Shown here: positions 44,641 to 55,364 of the stretch, one piece after another
Layout: each line of letters begins with the position of its first letter
How positions within the stretch are numbered: position 1 is the stretch's first letter
From: Gnetum montanum
Taxonomy: Eukaryota > Streptophyta > Gnetopsida > Gnetales > Gnetaceae
DNA: 64,000 nucleotides
Direction: 5' to 3'
Assembly (NCBI GenBank): GCA_015680685.1
Contig: MNCI01026214.1
Location: 2,494-66,493 of the forward strand
The notes under the pieces: generated by a model
What the model saw: the letters and a program-made list of their open reading frames with translations, nothing else
The model's database searches: none
What the model was told of the DNA's origin: nothing
Made by a program: the position numbers and the translations under genes

Positions 44641-46430
44641 AAAAACATTATGATTGATTAAAATTTCCTTAAAAAATTAGAAAAAAAATCTAGTTAGAGG
44701 TGAAATTAGCCTTTGTAAAAAGCTCTAAGATGTTTTTATAAATTAGCTTAAGAAATTCCATAAAAGCATTATTACTATATTTTATAGCCTTCATAGCCAA
44801 AATTTTATAGCCCAAAACTAGGTCTTAGTCTAAATTATGCATAAATTTAGAAAAAGCAAGCATAAGTTTAGAAACAAATATCTAAATCATGAAAATAATT
44901 CATAAATTTGGAAAAAACATCTAAATTATGCAAAAATTTAGAAAAAGCATCAGAAACATAGAAAAAACCATGTAGCCATAGTAAAAGCTTGCTAAAAATA
45001 AAAAACGTTTTACTCTTCTTAAAAAAATTAAGCATTAATTTTACAAGTTGAAAAATGAAAAAAATAATTTATATATATCAACCACTTCCACTCCCAAATG
45101 GGTAGTGTGCTATGGCCATAATTTTACCTTGTTCACATAGCCAAAGGCAAAAGATTCTTCAAAAATTCGTTTATGCTTTGATTTTAGTGATTCCCCAATG
45201 AAAAAAATTGTGAAATTATGAACCTTATAGCCATGACCATTAAATTCAAGAAATTATAACCATATATCCATAGAACATGAAAAAATTTAGCCAAAATTAT
45301 AGCCATCAACATTAACTCTTTTTCATGCAAGGTTGGTAAAAAATTCACAAAAAAATTGTTTGAGCTCCAAAAGGAGTGATTCTATCATCAATTGAAAGCT
45401 TAAATCGAGCCCTACACACCTATTCTTAGAGAAATTCAAAATATTTTCCATTTATTCAAGAAAAAATTATCAATTTGGACAAAATCTAAAAATGGCACAA
45501 TTGTCCTTATTACACATGTTGAGTAAACAATTAATAGAAAATTTGTTTTAAGTCCAATTAGAGTGATTCCACCTTTGTTGGAAACCTGAAGCCAAAATCT
45601 ACACATCCATAACTAGAAAATAGCTATAACATTTGCTTATTATTTAGAAAAAAATTGTAAAATTACATGAAATTACAAAAGCAATAGAAACAACATAATT
45701 GCACAATGTTAGAAAAATAACCATAACTTCATTGTTTTGAATCCAAATTAAATGAGAAAACATCATTTAGAAAGCCTAAACAAAGGGCTAAGAATAAATA
45801 ATCTTAAATTTCATAAATTTTCAGCTGTTATAGCAAGAAAAAAAAACACAAATTTACTTGCTTCTTCATGCCAAAACATCAAAAACCTCAAAACCTAGAT
45901 TTCACATAGCCATTAAAATAGTTGAAACAACCAAAACCTTTGAAACCCACTAAAATTTACACCAAATTAATGGGATAGGATTTTTTTGAAACTTAATTTT
46001 AATGGATCCTAAGGCCTAGATCTAGAAAAATGGCCACACCCTAAACTTTTGGAAAAAAAGCATGAAATAGCAAGCCTTATTTTCAAAATCGAACCTACAA
46101 AATCGAAAGCAAAAAAATAACTATAGATATGCATGGAAGAGGTAAAAATAGGAGGTGAAATTTCATTATAATTTAATTTAACACATAGAGTAGATCTAGA
46201 AAAAATGGCCTTAACACATAGGAGGCAAAAAACTAGAGGAACCATAAGAAACAAAGGCAAAAATAGGTAGAACTACCTAGTTTGGAGTAGCAACAGAAGA
46301 AGTCTGAATGAATATGGGCCTAGGTACTTCTTCTAGCTCCAAATAATGTTCATCCACCTTCTAGATCACAAGGTTTTAGCTATTTCCCCATTGTTTCTTT
46401 GGCACCATGGTAGGCTCAACACTGGGAATG
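44641..46430. other. AT-rich stretch upstream of the antisense gene
   Basis: Very A-rich on the plus strand with recurrent ATAGCCAxAA and TTTAGAAAAAGCAT words (for example 44840-44960, where TAAATTTAGAAAAAGCA variants recur three to four times). No ORF with known motifs. It may hold promoter sequence of the minus-strand gene. Confidence 0.4.
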
Positions 46431-46830
46431 GCTAAAAACTGAGAAAGATGAGAGATCAAAACTAGCTGTGAGGAAGATGGAAGGCTTCCATGCTAAAAAT
46501 TGGTTGCTTCTACAATAATAACCTCTACAAAAGCTCTCTTCCAATGTTCTATTGTTGTAGAATGATAGTTGTAATCAAAACTTGCAAAATTTGACATAAA
46601 AGTCATCTAAAACTTAAACACACACCTTAAAACCCCAACTGCTAATTCAGTGCACCATAACTACAAGTGCACTAAAGTGCAAAGGAGGGAAATTTTAGTG
46701 CACATTAATTTTTAATGGAAAATAAATTAAATTTTCAAAATTTTAAATTCTTTGATTATGGGTCCCACCCTACACCTTCTCTCTTGGCCAAAAATGGCAT
46801 TAACACTAAGATTTTTACCAATTTTGACAC
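46431..46830. other. Junction sequence between AT-rich stretch and tandem array
   Basis: No gene or repeat identified. GC content rises and CCATGCT/CCATGGTAG words typical of the neighbouring array begin to appear. Confidence 0.35.
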
Positions 46831-49500
46831 TTAGAATGTTATGGCAACATTAACTCTTATGCATCTACATTGGGAACACTATGCCTAGCATATTAACATG
46901 AATCCTATTTGATAAGGTCATCGAAATACAAATATTTTTCTATTTTTGGTAAACCAAACCTACCTTTTTTGAACCCTAGATTTCCAAAAGTGGATGACAC
47001 ATGAACAAAGCTAGACACCATGGGTTTTCATGCTGGGGTGGTAGTGCCAGCCTGGAAGAAGGGGGGAAACATCCATTCTTACTTTCCACATCCATCTAGC
47101 CCATGTTTAACCCCAAAATAGATCCCATGTGACCTAGAACCCATCCAAGCATCTCTAGTAGCCTTGGAACCTCACCAATCCTAGTCAAAACTGGTCGAAA
47201 CTAGTTGAAACTTTAGGATTTAGTGTTTCCACTCTAGGGGAGGCTTCATCCACATATATTCTCTCATAAATGCCATGGATAGATGGGGGGAAGTCAAAAA
47301 AATAACCTAAATTGACTACCAAGTAGCCATTTTTCAAAGCTCGGTGACCCTTAGACCTTGTTAGAATCCTTTGGAGCTTCTAGAAGACTTAGAAGTGGTT
47401 AAATATGATACAAAAATACCATCCCCCTCTCATCAACATTGGGGCCACCATTCTTAGTATGGAATAAAAGAAAGATATTACATGAGGCACTTAGAAGCCT
47501 CCAAATTATCAAATCTTAATACCTAGCATTAATCATTGACACTGGCAACCTTGGAGGTTGACATGCATGGTTGATTAATTATCAATTTGGCCTAGATATA
47601 ACTTTATTAATTAAGGGAGAACTCTTCCATGTTTAGCCTCCAATTATTATCATGTATGGAAGGGGGAGAAGCCTAAAAGCCCCCTGAAATCCTTCAAAAT
47701 AACTAGATCTTAACCTTAGGCACTAATGGCCAACATCAACAAGCCTATGGACATTCATGCATAGCTTGATTAATTATAAAAAGCTAAAAAACCCTTCCCC
47801 ATAATTTTCCATGTTGATCATAGAAGCCCCAACATTGAAAATGGGGGAAAAGATTAGAAATTTCCTAATGACCTTTGTAACAACTAAATTTCAACATCAG
47901 ATATCAACAATTAACACTAGCAACCTAGAAAGCCTGCATGCATGACCGAAAGTGACTACAAAAGGTCAGAAAGCTTTTTGCCCAATTTTCCATGTTGAGC
48001 ATAAAATCTCCAATGTAGAAAATGGGGAGGGGGGAGGGGGCATCACAAAACCACTTATCAACCTTCAAAACAACAAAAGTTTGACACTAGTCATTGACCA
48101 TCATCACTAGTAACCTTAGGTACCTACTTGCATGATTAAAAATGATGCAAGAAGATGAAAATTTATTTCCTCAAATTTTTCCACACTAGGCATACTATCT
48201 CTAGTATGGAAAAAGAAGGGAAAGCTCAAAGACCACATAGAAAACTTCCAAACTAATTGATTTTAACTCTAAACCCTAATCCTTGAGCCTAGCAACCCTG
48301 GAAGCACACATGAATGGTTGATTGAAGTCAAAACTAGGCTAGATCTACATTTTACCCCCTCCATGTTTCTCAACATGAAAAGTAAGTGGGAGACACATTT
48401 GGAATCCATAGATACCTCAAAACAACATTAATTGAACTTGCATGTGCTCTAAGACCCTGCTAACATCCTCTTGAGGCTTCAAAATTTAAGAAATTGATGT
48501 CAAGAGGTTAAAAAATGATTCCTCCTAGTTATCCATGTTGAGCATCTTAGTCCCAATGTGGAAAAAAAGGGGGGATGGAGGGAGGAAGCTAAATAACTAG
48601 TTAGGGATGCTTAAAATTTCTAAACTTTGACATGCATCCATAACCCTTGGCCCTAGCAACTTCAAAAGATATCATAAATAGTCAATTATGATTTGAATTG
48701 GCCTAGATCTAATATTCATCCTTCTTCCATGCTATAGTAACTTTCCTAGCATTTAAATAATGGGAGAAAGCTACTATTCCACTTTTCATTACAAGATGAC
48801 ACTCTTGGAAGCTAAAGATCTATGCTAGAGAAGCTTAGGACCTCATAGTCTCAAGATTTTGCTTGCTTGACCTTATTGCAACCTCCAAAACCCATTACCT
48901 TCATTATTCCATGCTAGATTGACTTCATTAGCATGGAAAAAGGGGGGAATACCTTAAATACGCTTAAAAAGTCTTCAAATATTCTTGAAATCAACTAGAA
49001 ACTTGCAAAATTGAAGTCTACAACCCTAGGGGCTTAGAAACCTAGTTAAAGTGCCCATAAATCACTCTAAATTCATAAAACAAGTGTCCCCCTATTTTTT
49101 CACACTAAGGATACTATGATCATTGTGNNNNNNNNNNNNNNNNNNNNNNNNNNNNNNNNNNNNNNNNNNNNNNNNNNNNNNNNNNNNATCCCATTTTGAC
49201 TTGAATTTTTGTTTTCCATGCTGAATCCCCTTTCTTCCATGCTAGCCAGCATAGAAACAAGGGGGAAAGACTGCAGAACCTACTTTTTGGAATTTACAGA
49301 CCTTTAGAGTGCCCAATTTTTATGGATTTGATCCTACAATACCTTGGGAAGGTCATGGAACCTTAATTTTGGACCTTTGAAATCCTCAAAACCTATTTTC
49401 CTTGGTTTTCACGCTAAGGATCCTTGTTTCAATGTTGAGCCTAGCATGGAAGCCTCAAAACACTTAATTTTTGGGTCTAAATAGCCTAGAAATAGCCCTG
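46831..49500. repeat. Diverged tandem array, ~185-bp unit with internal hairpin
   Basis: The anchor CCATGxT(G/A)... recurs at 47027, 47228, 47431, 47627, 47809, 47990, 48171, 48361, 48533, 48727, 48909, 49101 and 49411: spacings of 172-203 bases, interrupted only by the N gap. Most units carry an imperfect inverted repeat such as CCATGCTAG...TTAGCATGG around 20-30 bases, then a G run (GGGGGGAA), AACCTTCAAAACAAC and CATGCATGATTGATTA-type words. At least 13 units. Unit-to-unit identity is low, so the array is old. No coding frame runs through it. Confidence 0.8.
49128..49187. other. Assembly gap (60 N)
   Basis: Run of N inside the ~185-bp tandem array, probably a collapsed or unresolved unit. 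Confidence 1.
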
Positions 49501-49794
49501 ATTGATTTGCAAACTTACCTAATAGCATTGTAGCCTCAAAAAATGCCCCAATAAGGCTTAAAAAAAACCTAACCAATTTTTACCTATATTAGCCAAGTTT
49601 TACCATATATAACTTGTTTTGCTTGATATTTTCCTTATTACATAATGTTTTGGCTTGTTTTTGGACTTGTGTTGTCTTGTTGACCTTCTATGGCCTCTAT
49701 ATAGCCTAATGTGTTCTTTATTTTTCTTTTTGTGACCTTTGAATGGTATCAAATAGTGGGTTTTGACTTTTCTTGACCATTTCTTGACACCATA

Positions 49795-49880
49795 TGACCA
49801 TGCCTTACTAAGGCTTTAAACCAGCATCATAGTCCACCAAGACTCTAAAGAAAAATCATAGCCTACTAAGGCTTAAAATT
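49795..49880 (-). repeat. Edge repeats TTTAAGCCT-type, upstream side of the antisense module
   Basis: The minus strand has TTTTAAGCCTTAGTAGGCTATG, a degenerate copy, then GTTTAAAGCCTTAGTAAGGC: three units of about 37 bases. They correspond in place and orientation to CAGTTTAAGGTCATAG at 59000-59015 beside RT of the minus copy. Confidence 0.55.
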
Positions 49881-50090
49881 ATCAAAATTGTGTCCTTTAT
49901 TGATCATTTTTAGTCTTAGTTCTTATGTTTCCCTTGGTTTGACCTTTACTTGGCATTTTTTGGCCTTTATTACACTTTGTCGAGTTGTTGTTACCTCATT
50001 GATGACCTTGGATGGCCTTGATTGCATTAGATTCGCATGTGTTTGCATAATTTTATGGAATTTTAGCATTATTTATTCACTTTTATGTAG
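49881..50090 (+). other. T-rich run-up to RT, possible retroelement intron end
   Basis: Plus-strand sequence rich in T with TGGCCTTGATT words ends in TTTTATGTAG at 50090. Homology to the other Tat-type copy continues on both sides but coding similarity starts just after this AG, so it may be the 3' end of a protease-RT intron as known in Ogre/Tat elements. Confidence 0.4.
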
Positions 50091-51650
50091 GTTCTACTTA
50101 ATATTATTTTAATTGAAATGAAAGATCAAAGTATGAGTACCTAGGAGTAAATCTACTTGCCTTTGTGTCTACATGGACCTCATGGTGATGTTGAATAGTG
50201 TATCAAACTTGATTTTCTAGATCTTGAGCTTGAGAGTCTTGTAGATTGCATAGCCTAAATAGAGAAGCCTCTAGAATGTCTTGAAAACCTAGTCAAAATC
50301 CTTAAATTATAAGTAGGAGACATAACCAAATACTTTCTAGTCAAGGTTTATATCACAATACATAGTGGTGAGGAGAAAACCCTTAAACTAAGTTCCTCAC
50401 TAGAGCCTCAATATGCTCAAGACATCACCAAGGTCTTACAAAGCAACATTAAGGTATTTTCCTAGTCATATGAAGATATTCTAGGCCTAGATCCATTTTT
50501 ATCCCATCATAACATCATACTAGACCCTAGCATTAGACCAGTTAAGTAGAAAGTGCATGAGATTATACTAGATTTGTCCTTGGTAGTTCATAATGAAATC
50601 TCAAGCTCTACCAAGAAGGTTTCATTAGGGTTATTAATTATGAAGAATGAGTATCCAAAATAGTGGTATTTCCTAATAAAAATTGAAGTATCTATATTTT
50701 CATTGATTTTTAAGACCTAAATAAAGCAACTATCAAGGATAACTTTCCTTTCCCTAGTATTGATCAACTTATCAATGCTATGGCCAGACATGCCTTGTTG
50801 TCCTTTATGGATGGATTCTTAGGATATAACCAAATTAGGATCAACCTAGAGCATCAAATTAGCATAACCTTTATGATCCTATGGGATAGTGTTTGTTATA
50901 CCATGATGCCCTTAGCCTTAATAACACTAGAGAAGCTTACTAGAGAGCCATGACCTATATCTTCAACAATTACATGGTAGGCTTGCTTAATGATTATGTA
51001 GATGATATAGCTATCAAATCCAAGATAGCCAAAGATCATTCTAATGACCTAGATCTTATGCTTAAATGATTTCTCAAATAAAAGCTTAGGATCAATCCTA
51101 AGAAGTATATCTTTAGTGTTAAGACTGGTAAGATGCTTGGCTTTGTAGTCTTCAAAGTAGGGGTACACATTGATCCTAATAAGGTTAAGGACATATCTAA
51201 ATTAGTTACACATACCAACCTTAAAAATATTCAAGGATTACAAGATAGATTATAATTTATTTGTAGTTTTATCACTAGGTTTACAAATAAGTTACAACCC
51301 ATTCAACACTTGCTTAAGAAAGAAGTTCACTATGAGTGGATAGCTCAATACCAAGAGGCCTTTGAAAAACTTAAGCAAGATTTAATACAACTGCTAATAG
51401 ACTATCCTCCACAAGAGGGTAAATCATTTTACATTTATCTTTCCATATTTGATATATCCATTGCCTCTTTACTCTATTAGAAAGCTAATGATGATGCAAA
51501 AATGCCTATATACTACCTTAGCCATGCATTAGTTGCTCATGAGACTTGACAAACTAAGGTGGAGAAGTATTGTCTAGCACTAGTCTTCTCTTTGAAGAAA
51601 TGGAGACACTACCTCTTTAGAAGCCAAGTTAATGTTGTTTGCAAGTGTGA
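50091..51650 (+). pseudogene. RT and RNase H of the plus-strand Tat-type element (decayed, cut off)
   Basis: Readable blocks: LYGPHGDVE, SYEDILGLDPFLSHHNIILD, ATIKDNFPFPSIDQLINAMA, LLSFMDGFLGYNQIRINLEH, DYVDDIAIKSKIAKDHSNDL (catalytic V-D-D), GKMLGFVVFKVGVHIDPNKV and then RNase H ISIASLLY, MPIYYLSHALVAHET, ALVFSLKKWRHYLFRSQVNV. They match the minus-strand copy at 55365-58905 closely. It breaks at 51650 where the LTR of that copy begins. Frame shifts and TAG stops throughout. Confidence 0.8.
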
Positions 51651-52560
51651 TGTCTGAAAACATTGGTGGTTGGAACATCGAGAGATCCATGGGTATACAA
51701 CCTAACCCTGAATTCGTGCAAGGGCTATGCTGGGGAAATAGAAATGAGGTGCCTTGAATGGTTTGGTTAATCAGACATGAACTTAAGTGGTGTTAAAATA
51801 ACTATTTGTAATAGAATTTTATGGAGCATTACACATGGACGCCGAGACAAAAAATAGGAGCATAGCAGAGGGTCTTGGCCCAAAAATAGTGACATGAGCA
51901 TGTAAATGTTTATTAAAAACAAATTCTTAGAAAGGAAATGGAAAAAAAATTTGAGAGTAGAGAAATGCACCACCTCAAAATTTGGGAGGATAACGTTTGC
52001 TTGAATAGGAGGTGAAAATGGTACGTGACATTAGACAAGCACAGTGGCAATGTAGGAGTGTGATCACAGTCTCTGGGACATCTAAGACACAGTGCTAGGA
52101 GCTGCAAAGAAGGTTGAACTTGCTGGGTTTCCTATCACCATGTTCTACTTGTGCAATGGTGGACTGCGTTGTAGTACTCACCAAGGTGTGAAGCTTGGAT
52201 GCTCAGATGCGGGAGTGACAGGGATGCTCAAAATGCTCAAATGCTCAATGCTCTTATAATTTGCCAACGCCTAAAGTGATAAAAATTAGGGTATTTATAG
52301 AGCTATGTTTAGTGTGAAACATGGATTAGGCACCATGTGGCATGAGTGTAGACAAGGTTACACTGACATGTTATGCTCTCTGTAGAAAAATGTTATAGTT
52401 TGAAGGATAGCAACGAGTACCTAGACACTACTGAATTGTGACTACACTACCTAGACCGCACATGCCAGAGTCTAAGAGACTACAATGTACCTATAAATAG
52501 TGTCAAAACAATGCAACTTGGATACTACACTCGAGGACTATGTCTTCCCTCTCTTCTAAG
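51651..52560 (-). mobile_element. 3' LTR of the minus-strand Tat-type element
   Basis: The plus-strand edge TGTCTGAAAACATT at 51651 directly follows the interrupted RNase H. On minus the LTR would end AATGTTTTCAGACA. CTATAAATACCC on minus near 52286-52275 is a likely TATA box. The U3 border is unclear, and 52560 is approximate. A target duplication cannot be tested because the other end is outside the window. Confidence 0.55.
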
Positions 52561-52700
52561 TATGGTCAAGCATAGGGATAATTTTGAGGATCAATGGGGG
52601 TGAAAAAGAAATGTAGGCTGCTAATCTTGGCTGCTGGAGGGGTTAGAGTTGAGATGAAGGTTGATGCTATGTTCTGAAGGCTTTTGGAGGCTATTAGAGA
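52561..52700. other. Spacer between LTR and tandem array
   Basis: No recognisable feature. The U3 of the LTR may extend into it. Confidence 0.3.
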
Positions 52701-53430
52701 CATTTTCTTGGTGTCAAGCTTACTACGCTCTACAACATAGCAGAGTGTAGCAAGAACACTTAGTGAAATTTTCCAAATTTTGATTTGCCATAATGGTCAC
52801 ACTAGCTACACTGCACAACATAGTAGAGCATAGCATGGACACTTTAGCAAATTTTGATGAAATCTACAATGTTCCTTCATGGCATGCTGGCTACACTCTG
52901 GGGCATAGCAGGATAGGCAACCTTGGAAGCTAAGAAACACATCAAATACATCTTTCATGTCAAGCTAGCTTGACAGATCCTTATCCAACACTTAGGAAAA
53001 ATTAGGCCCTAAAACTTAGGTCACGCTTGCTACATTGTGTAGCATATCAAAGTGTAACAACCCGAAATATAGAAACGTTGCCAAACTATTTCACAGATCC
53101 TAAGCACTTTTAACAAATTCTAGCCTAGTACTTAGGCGAATTAGTAGCTGGGAAATGTGTCAAGCTAGGTATGCTGGGGAGCATAGCAAGCTTGATAGTC
53201 TAGGAGATAGAAAATTTTCCAAACTATTTGGTCCATCCCAAGCAACCCTTAACCACTTCTAGCTTGACACTTATGCAAAATAGCAATGAAAGTGTGTGCT
53301 ACACTGGCTACTTTGGGAAGTGTAGTAGGTAGACTGGGAGCATAGCAAGACACTTACAAAATTTTTGCAAAAAAAAAAGGATTCAATTGATGCTATGGTA
53401 TCTACACTGCAATGCATAGAACTAGACTTA
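52701..53430. repeat. Tandem array with CTACxCTCTGGGGxATAGCA motif
   Basis: The motif recurs at 52723, 52806, 52891, 53030, 53169, 53307 and 53402, with spacings of ~84 and ~139 bases. Several copies fold as CTACGCTCT...AGAGTGTAG. AACACTTAGGAAAA and CCTAAGCA words separate the units. The same motif forms a ~52-bp array at 60185-60410 in the module upstream of RT. Confidence 0.7.
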
Positions 53431-55079
53431 GAAAAAATTTTCCCAGGTTTTGACAATTAGACAAATCTACCATTGAACTGTAGAAGCCCGAAGTTGGTGG
53501 TGTTTCATTGGTTCCTCTTTGTTGATTTTTAGAGGATTGGCCCAAGAGACATTGACAAAGAATATGAAACACCATGATGAACATGACAGAAACACCACTT
53601 ATCAGTTCCTGATTACATAACACTTCACTATGCTTAAGAGTGCCAAGGGAATGAAGTATGATAGAGAATAGGTTAGGGAGATGGGTTAAGGGACAATAGA
53701 TGGAGAGGATTATCACTAGTAGGATGCAACATTATGATGGCTTGTCACAAAAGCATGATCCCTCATCAAAGTTCTTGTGAGGGAGTCAACATGCAAAGGA
53801 GTCCCATCCTTAGGATTTTGATCTCTTGTCGGTGTGCTTGTGAGATGGTTGATCTAGGCTGAACCAGTTGTGAAATGGCAACTATGTTTTTTGACTTGGG
53901 AACTTAGCTTGTCCCATTTTTATTTTTATTTTTTTCTCTTTTTATTTTTATTTTACTTTTTTCCTTTTTTTTCACTTTTTTTTATTTTCTCTTTTCTTTT
54001 TTTGCTTTTGCTTTCTTTTGTGTTATTAAGAAAATAGAGCATCAATCAACATTTTCTTAGAGGAAATTGCATTGCATCTGTAGGATAGGTGTTTCCTCCC
54101 TAGGATGAGTTGTGTTACATCTATTTGGAGCTTTGACCAACCTACAAAGGCTCCCCTTGGGATGAGTTGCATTATGCTTGTCATGGGTTCAATGGCTAAT
54201 TGCAAGAAAGGTTCCATCTGTAGCAGGGAAGCTTACAAGGAGTGTGGAAGATTGAAAGATCAAGAGGTATAGGTCAATTGGCTAGAGGGATGGTAGGTAT
54301 GTGCACTTTTAAGTAGCTTAGCGAGCCAAAGTGGACACATTGGAGTAGTGTGGTACATTGTCACCGCGATGAAATGCACCCTTGAATGATGTCATTGAGG
54401 CTTCATCCTGCAAACACAACACAAAGAAAATAAGAAAAATTACCACCACATGAAATGAAGGTGAGGTCTTATTTGTAAGGGCATTGCAAGGGCCATGAAT
54501 GTTATGTTAGTTGCAAGTGTGTGCAATGTCCAAATCAAGAAGGCTAGTGCAAGCATGATGGTGGCTAGCTTCAAAATCTTTGGCAACCACACCAAAAGTG
54601 AGCATCCAAGTGGCTAAAGGAAATGATGATGCAAGTGCTCAAGAGTTCTGACCAAAGGCAAGAGCCAGGAAACCCAATCGTATGGAAGAGAATCATGCTA
54701 CTAGATGCTCTTCTAGGCTCAAGCAATAGTTTGGGCTAGAGGATGGTAGTGCTATGGCTAGGCCATAGTATTACTGGTTTTTTAGTTAGTGATGCTAATG
54801 GTGAAAGCTACAACTAGGATGATTGGTGATGGTGGTGGAAACTTCAGAAGGTTAGCAAGATGCCAAAAAGAATCTTCAGAATATCATCAAAATGTCAACG
54901 ATGGTGACATTGCATATGCTCTATAGGATTTTTTCTTAACAACATGAACTTCATTTTGGAACTACAATGCCCCACCCCATCCTACCCAGGATATGTGGGT
55001 AGGTGATGGAGGATTGAAAGTATTCTCACTCACTTGTCCACAAAACTATGTATGTTGAACTATAGATGTTGAACTGAAA
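53431..55079 (-). other. 3' non-coding region of the minus Tat-type element
   Basis: No ORF with known motifs. An almost pure pyrimidine stretch lies at 53915-54020 (a purine tract on the minus strand). The words CCTAGGATGAGTTG and CTTGGGATGAGTTG recur at ~54101 and ~54158. Confidence 0.4.
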
Positions 55080-55335
55080 ACCTTGTTTTAGGTCTTGGTA
55101 GACTGCATGATGTACTAGTTTAAGGTCCTAGTATACCACTGTGCTAGTTTAACATCATAACGGATGATGGATGGCTAGTTTAGGGTCATAGAAGATCATG
55201 CTATGGGTGCCAGTTTAGTATTGTAGCCCAATGATGCTTTATTCCAGTTTAATATCATAGTAGATGTCTATGCTAGTTTAACATCATAGCAGACATCTAT
55301 GCTAGTTTAATATTGTAGTGGACATCCACTTACCT
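55080..55335. repeat. Tandem CTAGTTTAACATCATAG repeats (~29-35 bp)
   Basis: AGTTTA recurs at 55117, 55146, 55177, 55212, 55246, 55275 and 55304, each followed by A(G/C)(G/A)TC(C/A)TAG and a GATG/ATCTATG stretch. The array begins 30 bases after the pol reading frame ends (minus strand). Related AGTTTAAGG repeats border the antisense-gene module at 58985-59040 and 62922-63110. Confidence 0.8.
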
Positions 55336-55364
55336 TGCTTTCTTCATTGATGTGATATTGCGTA

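Noticed and set aside
46831-49500. Regularly spaced array considered as CRISPR
   Set aside because: Units are ~185 bp, diverged, in a plant retroelement, with no constant short repeat or cas genes.
53915-54020. Pyrimidine-rich tract considered as a polypurine tract or poly(A) tail of a LINE
   Set aside because: Mixed T/C low complexity over 100 bases with no LINE coding sequence or target duplication beside it; I keep it only as low complexity.
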